A DNA stretch of 64,000 nt. Origin: an uncultured Clostridia bacterium (GTDB lineage: Bacteria > Bacillota > Clostridia > Christensenellales > CAG-917). A program made the translations under genes and the position numbers. How positions within the stretch are numbered: position 1 is the first letter of the stretch; each line of letters starts with the position of its first letter. Positions 25,650 through 34,271 of this stretch are shown one piece after another. The stretch lies in the NCBI GenBank assembly GCA_934277645.1, contig CAKQUX010000002.1:248001-312000 (forward strand), in the 5' to 3' direction. The notes under the pieces are model-generated. The model made no database searches, was not told the origin of the DNA, and saw nothing but the letters and a program-made list of their open reading frames with translations.

Positions 25650-26332
25650 AAGACGTAATGATAGCCTGCGATTTTGAAGGCAAAAAAGAGCTTGATGACT
25701 TTTTAGCGAAAATGGGCGACGAAAAGCCGTTTTTAAAAATAGGAATGGAATTGTTTTACAAAGAAGGCGCGCCGCTTGTCGTCGAACTTAAAGAAAAGGG
25801 ATACAAAATTTTCCTTGACCTTAAATTGCACGACATTCCGAACACCGTTTATAAGGCTATGAAGAATCTTGCAAAGCTCGGCGTGGATATAACGAACGTT
25901 CACGCAGGCGGCGGCATAGAAATGATGAAAGCCGCAAAAAGGGGACTCGACGAAGAAGCGAGCGGAGCAAAACTTATAGCCGTCACGATTTTGACGTCAC
26001 TTGACGATAAGGCGCTGACGGACGAGCTTTGCATAAAGATGACGGCAAACGAAGCCGTAAGGCAGTATGCGTCAAACGCCGCAAAAGCAGGGCTTGACGG
26101 AATAGTCTGTTCACCTTACGAAGCGCCGATTGCAAAAGAATTGAATTTGCTTTCCGTTACGCCGGGCATAAGACTTGCAGGCGACAGCGTCGGCGACCAA
26201 AAGAGAGTTGCAACGCCGTCGTTTGCGAAAGAACAAGGAAGCGATTACATAGTAGTCGGCAGGTCGATAACGGGCGCGGAAAATCCGCTTGAAGCGTACC
26301 TTAAATGCAAAAGAGAGTTTTTGGGTAAGTAG
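25646..26332 (+). CDS. pyrF: Orotidine-5'-phosphate decarboxylase
   Basis: A 228-residue TIM-barrel enzyme making UMP from OMP. The catalytic Asp-Lys-Asp motif reads FLDLKLHDIPNTV; the phosphate-gripper end reads IVVGRSITGAENP. It has a GGGAG site and an ATGA overlap with pyrD. It is followed by a 269-bp A-rich gap before pyrE. Confidence 0.95.
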   Translation: MKDVMIACDFEGKKELDDFLAKMGDEKPFLKIGMELFYKEGAPLVVELKEKGYKIFLDLKLHDIPNTVYKAMKNLAKLGVDITNVHAGGGIEMMKAAKRGLDEEASGAKLIAVTILTSLDDKALTDELCIKMTANEAVRQYASNAAKAGLDGIVCSPYEAPIAKELNLLSVTPGIRLAGDSVGDQKRVATPSFAKEQGSDYIVVGRSITGAENPLEAYLKCKREFLGK

Positions 26333-26601
26333 CGATAAACAAGTTCGATAAAGAACGAACGTAGCTTTTAGCCGTTTAAACAAAACGACAGATAATCGTT
26401 TTAAGGTAAAAAACAAATAAAGCAAAACGAATAGATTTAATTTAAAGCAAGCGTTAAAAATTCATTCGGACTCAAACGCAAATAAAGGGTTTAGGCGTTC
26501 AAATAAAACTTTAAGCAAGGTTTTGCCTCATTAAGCCGACGATTAAAAGAAAAAATAATCGTAAAAAATCGAAACAAAAAACTTAAAAGGGTGATACAAT
26601 T
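26333..26601. other. A-rich gap between pyrF and pyrE
   Basis: 269 bp with no ORF of note. It is strongly A-rich on the plus strand and holds one weak hairpin (ACGATTA, 10-base loop, TAATCGT, near 26549-26572). No convincing promoter or terminator is visible, although every other junction from pyrB to pyrF overlaps. Confidence 0.5.
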
Positions 26602-27258
26602 ATGGAAAATAAACAGTTAAATACAGAAATTGAAGTAGCAGAAATTTTACTTTCAATCAAAGCAGTCTTTTTAAGACCGAGCGAGCCTTTTACTTGGGCA
26701 AGCGGAATTAAGTCGCCTATTTATTGCGACAACCGCCTTACGCTCGCTTATCCCTCCAAAAGAAAGTTCATTGAAAACGCAATGGCGGAAATAGTAAAGA
26801 CGGAGTATCCCGAATGCGAAGCGCTTTACGGCACGTCAACGGCAGGAATTCCGCACGCCGCAATAATGAGCGAAATTTTAGAAATGCCTATGGGATACGT
26901 TCGCAGCAGCGAAAAGTCGCACGGCAGAGAGAACAAAATCGAGGGAGCTTCGCCACTCGGCAAGAAAGTCGTTGTGGTAGAAGATTTGATTTCGACGGCA
27001 GGCTCGTCAATCGACGTTGTCAATGCGCTTAGAGAAGCAGGCGCAACCGTTCTCGGAATCGTTTCGGTTTTCACCTATGGACTTAAAAAGGGTGCAATAA
27101 GACTTGACGAAGCGAGCGTCAAAAACGTTTCGCTTTCAAATCTTGACGCCGTGCTTAAAGTTGCAACGGACGGCGGTTATATCACAGATAGGGAAAAACG
27201 AATGTTACTTGCTTTCAGAGAAAATCCGAGCGACGCGTCTTGGCAAAACGTCGAATGA
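26602..27258 (+). CDS. pyrE: Orotate phosphoribosyltransferase
   Basis: A 218-residue type I phosphoribosyltransferase joining orotate and PRPP to OMP. The PRPP loop reads VVVVEDLISTAGSS; RPSEPFTWASGIKSPIYCDNR is the typical N-terminal substrate region. It has an AAAGGG site. It completes the UMP pathway of this operon and lies 26 bp before the helicase. Confidence 0.95.
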   Translation: MENKQLNTEIEVAEILLSIKAVFLRPSEPFTWASGIKSPIYCDNRLTLAYPSKRKFIENAMAEIVKTEYPECEALYGTSTAGIPHAAIMSEILEMPMGYVRSSEKSHGRENKIEGASPLGKKVVVVEDLISTAGSSIDVVNALREAGATVLGIVSVFTYGLKKGAIRLDEASVKNVSLSNLDAVLKVATDGGYITDREKRMLLAFRENPSDASWQNVE

Positions 27259-27284
27259 TTTTCGTTTAACAAAAGGAGTATATT

Positions 27285-29168
27285 ATAAACACTTTCAACG
27301 AACTTGCCATTTCGGACGAAATTAAACTTTCGCTTGACGAAATGGGATTTACCGAACCTACGCCGATTCAAGCGGAGGTTATTCCGCTTATGCTAAGCGG
27401 CGAAGACGTTCTTGCGCAAGCCCCGACGGGAACGGGCAAAACTTGCGCTTTTGGAATTCCTGTTATAAATGCAGTTGACGTAAACAACTCGCTTGTGCAA
27501 AGTCTTGTGCTTTGCCCGACAAGAGAACTTGCAATGCAAATAGAAAGAGAACTTAAAAAAATTGCAAGTCATACGCAAGTAAGAATACTCGCGCTTTTTG
27601 GCGGACAAAACATTGAAAGACAAATGGCAGGACTAAGGCGCAAACCGCACGTCGTCGTCGGCACGCCGGGGAGAGTTATCGACCATATCCGCCGTAAAAC
27701 CTTAAAGCTGCACGGAGTAAACACGCTTGTGCTTGACGAGGCGGACGAAATGCTCGATATGGGTTTTCGCGGCGACATAGACCAAATCGAACAAAAACTT
27801 CCGCCAAAAAGGCAAACCGCATTGCTTAGCGCGACGATGGCGAAAGAAATTCTCGAAATTTCAAGAAGTTATCAAATCGACCCCGTCAGCGTTAAGACGA
27901 CGGTGGGCGAATTTGAAGTTCCCGAAATCGGACAATACTACGTCAAACTTAGCGAAGACAAAAAGTACGAAGCCTTAAAAAGGATTTTAAGGGAAAGGGA
28001 TTATAAATTTGTTTTAGTATTTTGCAACACAAAAGCAAGGGTAGAGGCGCTTTATGAAAAGCTCGACTCGGACGGCTATCTTTGTGCCGGTTTGCACGGC
28101 GATTTGAAACAGCGATTTCGTGACAAGATAATGAAAGCATACAGAGCAAAACAGCTAAACGTTTTGGTTGCAACCGACGTTGCGGCAAGGGGTATAGACG
28201 TAGACGGCGTTGAGGCGATTTTCAACTATGACGTGCCGCTTGACGAGGAGTTTTACGTTCATCGTATAGGCAGAACGGCAAGGGCGAACAAAACGGGCGA
28301 AGCAATATCGTTTGTGACAAAACGTGATATTTATAGGCTTAATATTTATGAAAAGCTCACAAAAACGCCTATCGAAGAAATGGTGCTTGACGGACTTAGC
28401 TTAGGCTTTACGTCAAAGGAAAAAAATCAAGAGCTGTTCAGGGTGTTTTTAAATCTCGGCAGTAAAGATAAAATAGGCGAAGCAGAGCTAAAAAGGTTCG
28501 TCGGCTCGAATTCAAAAATAGGAATAGACGAAGTAAAAAACGTACGAATTTGCGACCTATACTCATTTTTTGAGGTAAAGCCCGAATTTATGCAAGACGC
28601 CTTATCGCTTAACGGAAGAAAATATTTGGGCAGGTTTATTGCCGTTGAAGCGGCAGGCAAAGAAAAGCAAACGGACAAAACCATAAAAAATTCATACGGC
28701 AAGCAAAAAAATGCCGCAAAAAAAGGCGGAAACAAAAAACACGACGGCAAGAAAAAACCGATAAGCGATAAAAATCAAAGTTACAACAAGTCCGAAAAGA
28801 GTGTAAAAAACAACGATTTCGACTTTGGAAAAAGAGATTTAACGGGTTCGACAAAAACTAAAAACACAAGCGGCAAAAATAAAAATGCCGCAAAAAACAG
28901 CAAAAATGCCGATTATGTAGACAGCGGCAAAAAACGAAACAGCGGCAATAATTCAAATGGCAGCGGCAAAAACACAAGGGGAGCAAAAAACGCAAACGGT
29001 GGAAAAAACGCAAACAACGCAAACCTTGGCGGAAAAGCGAAATTCGGAAAAAACGTAAGCGGCGGCAAAAATTCAAAGGGCAAAAGCAATGCAAAAAACA
29101 AAACGCACGACGTAAACAGCCATATTGAAAAACCGAAAAAACGATATTATTTTGACGAAGAATATTGA
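27285..29168 (+). CDS. DEAD-box RNA helicase with DbpA-type RNA-binding domain; apparent ATA start
   Basis: About 627 residues. Helicase motifs in order: AQAPTGTGKT, PTRELA, TPGRV, DEADEMLDMG, LLSATM, TDVAARGID and HRIGRTARA. A DbpA-type RNA-binding domain follows (about residues 420-500, RVFLNLGSKDKIG to LGRFIAVEA), which in relatives targets 23S rRNA. The last 130 residues are low complexity, rich in Asn, Lys and Gly. The homologous N-terminus (NTFNELAISDEIKLSLDEMGF) continues upstream of the first ATG at 27342. It is preceded by GGAG and then ATA six bases later (ATT, three bases away, is the alternative). It sits 26 bp after pyrE, in the same transcript. Confidence 0.88.
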   Translation: MNTFNELAISDEIKLSLDEMGFTEPTPIQAEVIPLMLSGEDVLAQAPTGTGKTCAFGIPVINAVDVNNSLVQSLVLCPTRELAMQIERELKKIASHTQVRILALFGGQNIERQMAGLRRKPHVVVGTPGRVIDHIRRKTLKLHGVNTLVLDEADEMLDMGFRGDIDQIEQKLPPKRQTALLSATMAKEILEISRSYQIDPVSVKTTVGEFEVPEIGQYYVKLSEDKKYEALKRILRERDYKFVLVFCNTKARVEALYEKLDSDGYLCAGLHGDLKQRFRDKIMKAYRAKQLNVLVATDVAARGIDVDGVEAIFNYDVPLDEEFYVHRIGRTARANKTGEAISFVTKRDIYRLNIYEKLTKTPIEEMVLDGLSLGFTSKEKNQELFRVFLNLGSKDKIGEAELKRFVGSNSKIGIDEVKNVRICDLYSFFEVKPEFMQDALSLNGRKYLGRFIAVEAAGKEKQTDKTIKNSYGKQKNAAKKGGNKKHDGKKKPISDKNQSYNKSEKSVKNNDFDFGKRDLTGSTKTKNTSGKNKNAAKNSKNADYVDSGKKRNSGNNSNGSGKNTRGAKNANGGKNANNANLGGKAKFGKNVSGGKNSKGKSNAKNKTHDVNSHIEKPKKRYYFDEEY

Positions 29169-29362
29169 TTTTTTGCAGGCGGTCGGTCTGCAAAAAAGCA
29201 GTTATATTTTCGTCCTGCCGAAGCTGTATTTGCTCGGTGGCAAGTTATATCGAGTTACTTGCGATAAATCAGATATTTGCCTTGCGGCAAGTTGGGTAAA
29301 CTTAAAAGCAAACAATCAACTATGATTTGCTTTTAAATCTTCAGTCGCTTAAATAATGCAAC

Positions 29363-29391
29363 TTGACACACTGTGCATATAGGGTTATAAT
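29363..29391 (+). promoter_or_regulatory. Consensus promoter of the GtrA-like gene with palindrome
   Basis: -35 TTGACA (29363-29368), 17-bp spacer, -10 TATAAT (29386-29391): a perfect consensus. A perfect 14-bp palindrome, GTTATAATTATAAC (29384-29397), lies over the -10 and could be an operator. Confidence 0.85.
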
Positions 29392-29423
29392 TATAACGCT
29401 GTAAACAGCACAAGGAGAAAATT

Positions 29424-30167
29424 ATGGACGAAAAGAAAAACGGAGTCGTCGAAAATGTTCAAGATACGGTAGAACAGACAGAAGTCGCCGAAGTAGCGGC
29501 AGAGACGGCAACGGCTGAAAATCAAGACGGCGAAGTTAAGAAAAAGAAAAAACTTCCTGCATGGCTTCAAAAACTTGTTGACAAAATCAATTCAAACGAA
29601 GACGTCAGACAAATGGTTCTTTTCACGTTGTTCAGCTTCATTTGCGGAGCGTCGCAGCTTGTAATCACCTATTTGCTTTCGCTTTTAAGATTTGCAGGCG
29701 GTGTGTTGAATACTCCGTTCGCAGGACTTCCTGTAGGAACGATTACCATTTTCGGTTACCCGACGACGGCGGAATTTATCGGTTTCTTAGTCGGCTCGAT
29801 AGTCGGTCAGGTATTGACGTTTATCTTAAACCGCAAGAAGACGTTTAATGCAACGAACAACATAGTAGTGTCGGTTATTATGTATATAATACTCGCGCTC
29901 TTCATCATCTTTATGCAAACCCTTTTGGGTGGCGCGGTCACGCAAGCGTTGTGGGCGGCAAAGCCTGACGCAGGCGAATTCCTTAAACTTGTGTTCAACT
30001 TGGTCGGACAGCTTGTTGCAGGTATTGCGGCATTGATTATCAGCTTCCTTGGAAACAAGTTCCTCGTTATGCGTGACTGGGGCAAAAAGAAGAGAGAAAA
30101 GGAAGCCGCACAAAGCGAAGATGTTCAAAGCGTCGAAGCTCAAGACGGTTCGGCAGACGAACAATAA
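29424..30167 (+). CDS. GtrA-like membrane protein with acidic N-terminal extension
   Basis: A 247-residue protein. About 60 polar, Glu-rich residues and a KKKKK patch precede four membrane helices (roughly residues 68-90, 115-135, 148-170, 185-212). SIVGQVLTFILNRKKTFNA is the GtrA/DPMS-type signature before helix 3, and FLGNKFLVMRDW ends the domain. GtrA-like proteins are linked to lipid-linked sugar transfer and cell-wall glycan decoration. A charged tail follows. It has an AAGGAG site and is a single-gene unit with a perfect-consensus promoter, so expression is probably high. Confidence 0.78.
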   Translation: MDEKKNGVVENVQDTVEQTEVAEVAAETATAENQDGEVKKKKKLPAWLQKLVDKINSNEDVRQMVLFTLFSFICGASQLVITYLLSLLRFAGGVLNTPFAGLPVGTITIFGYPTTAEFIGFLVGSIVGQVLTFILNRKKTFNATNNIVVSVIMYIILALFIIFMQTLLGGAVTQALWAAKPDAGEFLKLVFNLVGQLVAGIAALIISFLGNKFLVMRDWGKKKREKEAAQSEDVQSVEAQDGSADEQ

Positions 30168-30186
30168 TCGTTAATAGTTAAACTTA

Positions 30187-30215
30187 TCAAAAGACCCGAA
30201 AGGGTCTTTTGTTTT
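30187..30215 (+). terminator. Terminator of the GtrA-like gene
   Basis: AAAAGACCC, GAAA loop, GGGTCTTTT (30189-30210), then GTTTT: a 9-bp stem with a GNRA-type loop. Confidence 0.9.
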
Positions 30216-30521
30216 GCGTTTTGTATGGGATATGATATTGTTTTAAAGCGCATACATCTATACTTGCCTAAATGCAAAATCGGACTAATGATTTTATATG
30301 TTTTGCAACGTATACTTTTAGGCTTTGTTTTTTGACCTTCTACAAAAAGGCGATATATGTTTTGAGAATTATGCTTTTGTTGTTTAGCCATTTAGATAAG
30401 ACAAATTTTAAAACGATAATATGAAAACGATAATAGATATAAAACGATATTTAGCGATTTAAAAAATATTTAGCGATTAAAAAATGTTTAATGAGTTATA
30501 AGATAATTAAATCGATTGCTG
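30216..30521. other. Intergenic stretch without a gene
   Basis: About 300 bp of AT-rich sequence between the terminator and the sdaA promoter. I see no ORF with a ribosome-binding site, no hairpin and no repeat beyond short ATTTAGCGATT copies (two, near 30450-30480). Confidence 0.5.
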
Positions 30522-30550
30522 TTGATAGCCGCTTTGAATTGTGATAGAAT
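30522..30550 (+). promoter_or_regulatory. Serine dehydratase promoter
   Basis: -35 TTGATA (30522-30527), 17-bp spacer, -10 TAGAAT (30545-30550). Leader about 60 nt. Confidence 0.7.
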
Positions 30551-30618
30551 ATACACAAGTTTAGGTCTAATATGCGTTTAACTATAAAAGCAAGCCTTAA
30601 ACGAAAACGGAGAGTAAT

Positions 30619-31857
30619 ATGAAATCTATAACCGAGTTATACAGAATCGGCAGAGGTCCGTCCAGTTCGCATACAATGGGACCGATGAGAGCGGCGCAAA
30701 TGTTTAAAGAAGCTATGCCGATAGCGGACGAATATAAGGTCGTTTTGTACGGCTCGCTTGCCTTGACGGGCAAGGGACACCAAACGGACAAAGCGATACT
30801 CGAAGTATTGGGCGACAAATGCAAAGTCGAATTCAATACTACGGAAAAGTGTCTTAAACACCCGAACACCATGCGCCTGTATGCCTATAAGGACGGAAAC
30901 GAGGTTTTGTCGTGGGAAGTGTTGTCCGTCGGCGGCGGCGCAATTCAAATAGTAGGACAACCGTTTACGGAAAGCGAAGAGGTTTACAGATTAAACACCT
31001 TTGACGAAATCAAAGCATATTGTTATGAAAACGATATTACGCTTGCGGAATACGTCTACACGGTTGAGCCGTTTATCAAACCGTTCCTTAAAAAGGTTTG
31101 GCAAGCGATGACCGACTCGATTGCAAGGGGCGTCAAAGCAGGCGGCGTACTCGAAGGCGGACTCGACGTTGCAAGAAAAGCGAAAAGATTCTTTTTGGAA
31201 CAAAAACCCGACGAACTTCCCGAAACGAAAGAGAGCCGAATTATTTGCGCGTATGCGTTCGCCGTTGCGGAAGAGAACGCGGGGGGCGGAATTATTGTCA
31301 CCGCTCCGACGTGCGGCAGTTGCGGCGTCGTTCCGAGCGTGCTTAAATATATGCAGGAGCGACATAAACTTTCCGACGACGAAATTACGGATGCTTTGGC
31401 TGTTGCAGGGCTTATCGGAAACATAATCAAAACCAATGCGTCAATAAGCGGCGCGGAATGCGGTTGTCAGGCAGAGATAGGCTCGGCTTGTTCTATGGCG
31501 GCGGCAGGAGTCGCACAACTGCTTAAAATGAGCATAGAGCAAATCGAGTATGCGGCGGAAGCAGGAATGGAACATCACTTGGGGCTTACCTGTGACCCCG
31601 TTTGCGGACTTGTTCAGATTCCGTGCATCGAACGTAACGCCGTTGCGGCTATGATGGCAATGACCGCCGTAAATTTTGCAACCTTTTTGACTGTGACAAG
31701 AAAAGTTTCGTTCGACACGATAGTCAAAACGATGTACGAAACGGGCAAGGATTTGCCGAGCAGATACAGAGAAACTGCAAAAGGCGGACTTGCAAAAAAT
31801 TTCAAGCCGAAACGTAAAATGTCGGGTGTTAAAAATTCAGGTAGAGCAAAGGGTTAA
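30619..31857 (+). CDS. sdaA: L-serine dehydratase, iron-sulfur, single chain
   Basis: A 412-residue [4Fe-4S] enzyme converting L-serine to pyruvate and ammonia. The N-terminal beta domain has the GPSSSHTMGP signature. The alpha domain has APTCGSCGVVPS, GSACSMAAAG and CDPVCGLVQIPCIERN, which supply the cluster cysteines. Both domains are in one chain, unlike the split sdaAA/sdaAB of many Bacillota. It has a GGAGAG site and is a single-gene unit. Loss of the cluster in air is known for the family and fits an anaerobe. Confidence 0.94.
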   Translation: MKSITELYRIGRGPSSSHTMGPMRAAQMFKEAMPIADEYKVVLYGSLALTGKGHQTDKAILEVLGDKCKVEFNTTEKCLKHPNTMRLYAYKDGNEVLSWEVLSVGGGAIQIVGQPFTESEEVYRLNTFDEIKAYCYENDITLAEYVYTVEPFIKPFLKKVWQAMTDSIARGVKAGGVLEGGLDVARKAKRFFLEQKPDELPETKESRIICAYAFAVAEENAGGGIIVTAPTCGSCGVVPSVLKYMQERHKLSDDEITDALAVAGLIGNIIKTNASISGAECGCQAEIGSACSMAAAGVAQLLKMSIEQIEYAAEAGMEHHLGLTCDPVCGLVQIPCIERNAVAAMMAMTAVNFATFLTVTRKVSFDTIVKTMYETGKDLPSRYRETAKGGLAKNFKPKRKMSGVKNSGRAKG

Positions 31858-31898
31858 AAAATATTTACAAAAATTGTGAATAAAATTGATAAAATCTG

Positions 31899-31927
31899 TT
31901 GACGAGCTTTTTTTATAGGTGTACAAT
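31899..31927 (+). promoter_or_regulatory. Promoter of the RuvB-like gene
   Basis: -35 TTGACG (31899-31904), 17-bp spacer, -10 TACAAT (31922-31927). Only about 12 nt of leader precede the ATG, including AAAGGAG. Confidence 0.8.
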
Positions 31928-31945
31928 ATAAAAAAGGAGTTAAGT

Positions 31946-33589
31946 ATGAATAAACAGTTTAAGGATTCTATAAATCAATCTTACGAAGAAGCCATAAAGG
32001 CGATGGAAGAAGGACAATCGATAAAAGTCATCAGGTTGTCGCTTCTCGAATGCGCCGCAAGGCTTGAAGCGGTTGCAAAGATAGAGTTTGTCGAACGCAC
32101 AAAACTTAACGCGCTCGGTTATAAACTTTTGGGCGTTGCGCAGAAGTTGGGAAGCGGAGCGATGGACGTAGGCAAAGCGTACGAGTTTTTGACAGGTTTA
32201 AAACTCGAAGTCAAAAAACCGAGAACGGAATCTCCTAAAATAGATATAGACGACGAGCTTGCAGAACTGGCAAAACTCGATTTCAACAAAAACACGAGCT
32301 ATGCCGATGCATCAGTCGGCGAAGATACAACAGACGACGAACAGAGCTTTTCGGCAGAAGAGAGCGTAGACGCGGAAGAAACGGAGCAAGAGAGCAGTCA
32401 AGAGCAAGCGGAAGATACGACTTTCGGATTTTCAAAAGTAAAACCTAATAAAAGTTCAAACGAGCTTAGGGCGACGACGCTTGCCGAATACGTCGGACAA
32501 GAGAAAATCAAACCGCTCTTGAAAGAAGCCATTGCGGCGGCGAAAAAACGCGGAGAGCCGCTTGAACACGTTTTAATGTTCGGTTCGGCAGGGCTTGGCA
32601 AAACTACGCTTGCAAAGATAATAGCAAACGAAATGGGCGGCGAGTGCACGGTTATGAACGGCGCCACCATTAAAGACGTCAACGATTTTATCGACGTAAT
32701 TAAAAACGTTAAACGCGGAGACGTGGTTTTTATCGACGAAATTCATCGTATGAGTCCGAGCGCGGCGGAAGCAATTTACAAAGCTATGGAAGACTTTGAA
32801 TTGCAATACATTCAAAAAACAAGAGGCGGAGACGCAAAGAACGTCGATATTCAACTGCCGCCGTTTACTCTTATCGGAGCGACGACGCACAGCGGTCTTT
32901 TGTCAAAGCCTATGCGCGACAGATTTTCAATCAAATTCAAGCTCGAACCTTATACGACGGGCGAACTTACGATTTTAGCAACCAATTCAATGAAGAAGCT
33001 CGGATTCGAGTTCGGCGACGGCGCGGCGGAAGAAATAGCAAGTCGCAGTCGCGGAGTTCCGAGAGTTTGCAATACGTTCGTAAAGAGAATAAGAGATAAA
33101 GCGCAGCTGCTAAATGTTCAGGTTATATCGAAAGAACTAGCCGAAAACTATTTCAAATCGGTCGGCATCGACGATAACGGACTTGACGAAAGCGATTATG
33201 AATATCTTTCGACTCTCTATTTCAAATTCGACGGCGGACCTGTCGGAATGGACACTCTTTGCGCGGCATTAGGCGAGGGTAGAAACATTGTCGAAGAACA
33301 AATCGAACCTTATCTTATCTATCTCGGCTATATAAACGTTTCGTCAAACGGCAGAGAGCTTACTAAGTCAGGCAAGGAATACGTCAAAGAAAGAAGCGAT
33401 GAAGGAGGCGGTGATAGAGCGTTGAACTTAATGCCTAATGAAACTTTTAATTCACAAAGTTGCATAGACAGTTATAATGCCGCCAAAGACGAAACAACCG
33501 ACCTGCCACAAGACGGCGACGAAGAAGTCGAAGCCGAAAACGGCGACGAAAATCAAAGCGGAAATCAAGACGAAAATCAAGATGAATAA
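31946..33589 (+). CDS. RuvB-like AAA+ ATPase with extra N-terminal domain
   Basis: 547 residues. Residues about 1-80 form a helical region (SYEEAIKAMEEGQSIKVIRL...). A long Glu/Asp/Ser-rich linker follows (about 85-165). From there the protein follows RuvB closely: LAEYVGQEKIKPLL, Walker A GSAGLGKTTLA (RuvB has GPPGLGKTT), Walker B VVFIDEIHR, sensor 1 TLIGATTHSG, Arg-finger region MRDRF, sensor 2 RGVPRVCNT and a winged helix GGPVGMDTLCAALGEG. A disordered acidic tail ends it. Canonical RuvB (Holliday-junction motor) has neither extension and usually follows ruvA. This may therefore be a paralogue with another DNA-linked role. It overlaps the next gene by 8 bp. Confidence 0.75.
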   Translation: MNKQFKDSINQSYEEAIKAMEEGQSIKVIRLSLLECAARLEAVAKIEFVERTKLNALGYKLLGVAQKLGSGAMDVGKAYEFLTGLKLEVKKPRTESPKIDIDDELAELAKLDFNKNTSYADASVGEDTTDDEQSFSAEESVDAEETEQESSQEQAEDTTFGFSKVKPNKSSNELRATTLAEYVGQEKIKPLLKEAIAAAKKRGEPLEHVLMFGSAGLGKTTLAKIIANEMGGECTVMNGATIKDVNDFIDVIKNVKRGDVVFIDEIHRMSPSAAEAIYKAMEDFELQYIQKTRGGDAKNVDIQLPPFTLIGATTHSGLLSKPMRDRFSIKFKLEPYTTGELTILATNSMKKLGFEFGDGAAEEIASRSRGVPRVCNTFVKRIRDKAQLLNVQVISKELAENYFKSVGIDDNGLDESDYEYLSTLYFKFDGGPVGMDTLCAALGEGRNIVEEQIEPYLIYLGYINVSSNGRELTKSGKEYVKERSDEGGGDRALNLMPNETFNSQSCIDSYNAAKDETTDLPQDGDEEVEAENGDENQSGNQDENQDE

Positions 33590-34271
33590 AGAATTTTTAT
33601 ACGGCGACGAAAACTATCTTGCGCGGCAAGACTATTTCAGACACGGCTTAGTTTACTATACCAAGGGCGAAGAAATTTTAAATTCGCTCACTCACGCAAT
33701 AGGCGGAGTTTTGGGTATAGCGATACTGGTCGTGTTTTATTTGCTATCGTCAAACGTTTACGAAAGAGCGGCGGCGATAATAAGCGGCGTTACGATTGCG
33801 CTTCCTTATACGAATTCCGCAATATATCACGGGCTTACAAATTTAAAAATAAAATCCGTTTGGCGAAAAATCGACCATTCGTCGATTTGCTTTATCGTAA
33901 TAGGTTGCGCCACGCCTATGATACTTTGCGTAAGTCAATCGGTTTACAATTTCGTTGCGCTCGGCATATCTCTTGCGGTGTGCGTTATAAATACGATCGG
34001 TTGCTGTATAAACTTAAAACGCTTTTCAAAAATCGCTCTGTGCCTTGATTTTGTCGTTGCGTTTTTATTTACGGCGTCGTATATAACGATGCGAAACGTA
34101 ATTCCGTTTGTGTCGAAAATCTGTTACGTTTCGGGCGCGGCGGTTTGCCTTATAGGAATGATTGCTTACGGACTCAGAAAAAAATATATACATACTGTTT
34201 TTCACGTCTTTATGATAATCGGAACCGTGGTCTTTTTTGTGGCGGCATACGTCATCTACGGCGCATTTTAA
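33582..34271 (+). CDS. Haemolysin III family (HlyIII/PAQR) membrane protein
   Basis: 229 residues with seven hydrophobic helices. The family's metal-site motifs appear: E and N...H in GEEILNSLTHAIGG, SAIYHGL, and IDHSSICFIVIGCATPM. The last His lies in KKYIHTVFHVFMIIG. Relatives include Bacillus YqfA-type proteins and, distantly, the adiponectin-receptor hydrolases; the bacterial role is poorly defined. The ATG at 33582 lies inside the end of the RuvB-like gene (8-bp overlap), so translation is coupled. Confidence 0.88.
   Translation: MNKEFLYGDENYLARQDYFRHGLVYYTKGEEILNSLTHAIGGVLGIAILVVFYLLSSNVYERAAAIISGVTIALPYTNSAIYHGLTNLKIKSVWRKIDHSSICFIVIGCATPMILCVSQSVYNFVALGISLAVCVINTIGCCINLKRFSKIALCLDFVVAFLFTASYITMRNVIPFVSKICYVSGAAVCLIGMIAYGLRKKYIHTVFHVFMIIGTVVFFVAAYVIYGAF

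Noticed and set aside
29169..29197. Inverted repeat TTTTTTGCAG...CTGCAAAAAA after the helicase, as a terminator.
   Set aside because: The T-run is on the wrong side for rightward transcription and no leftward gene ends here.
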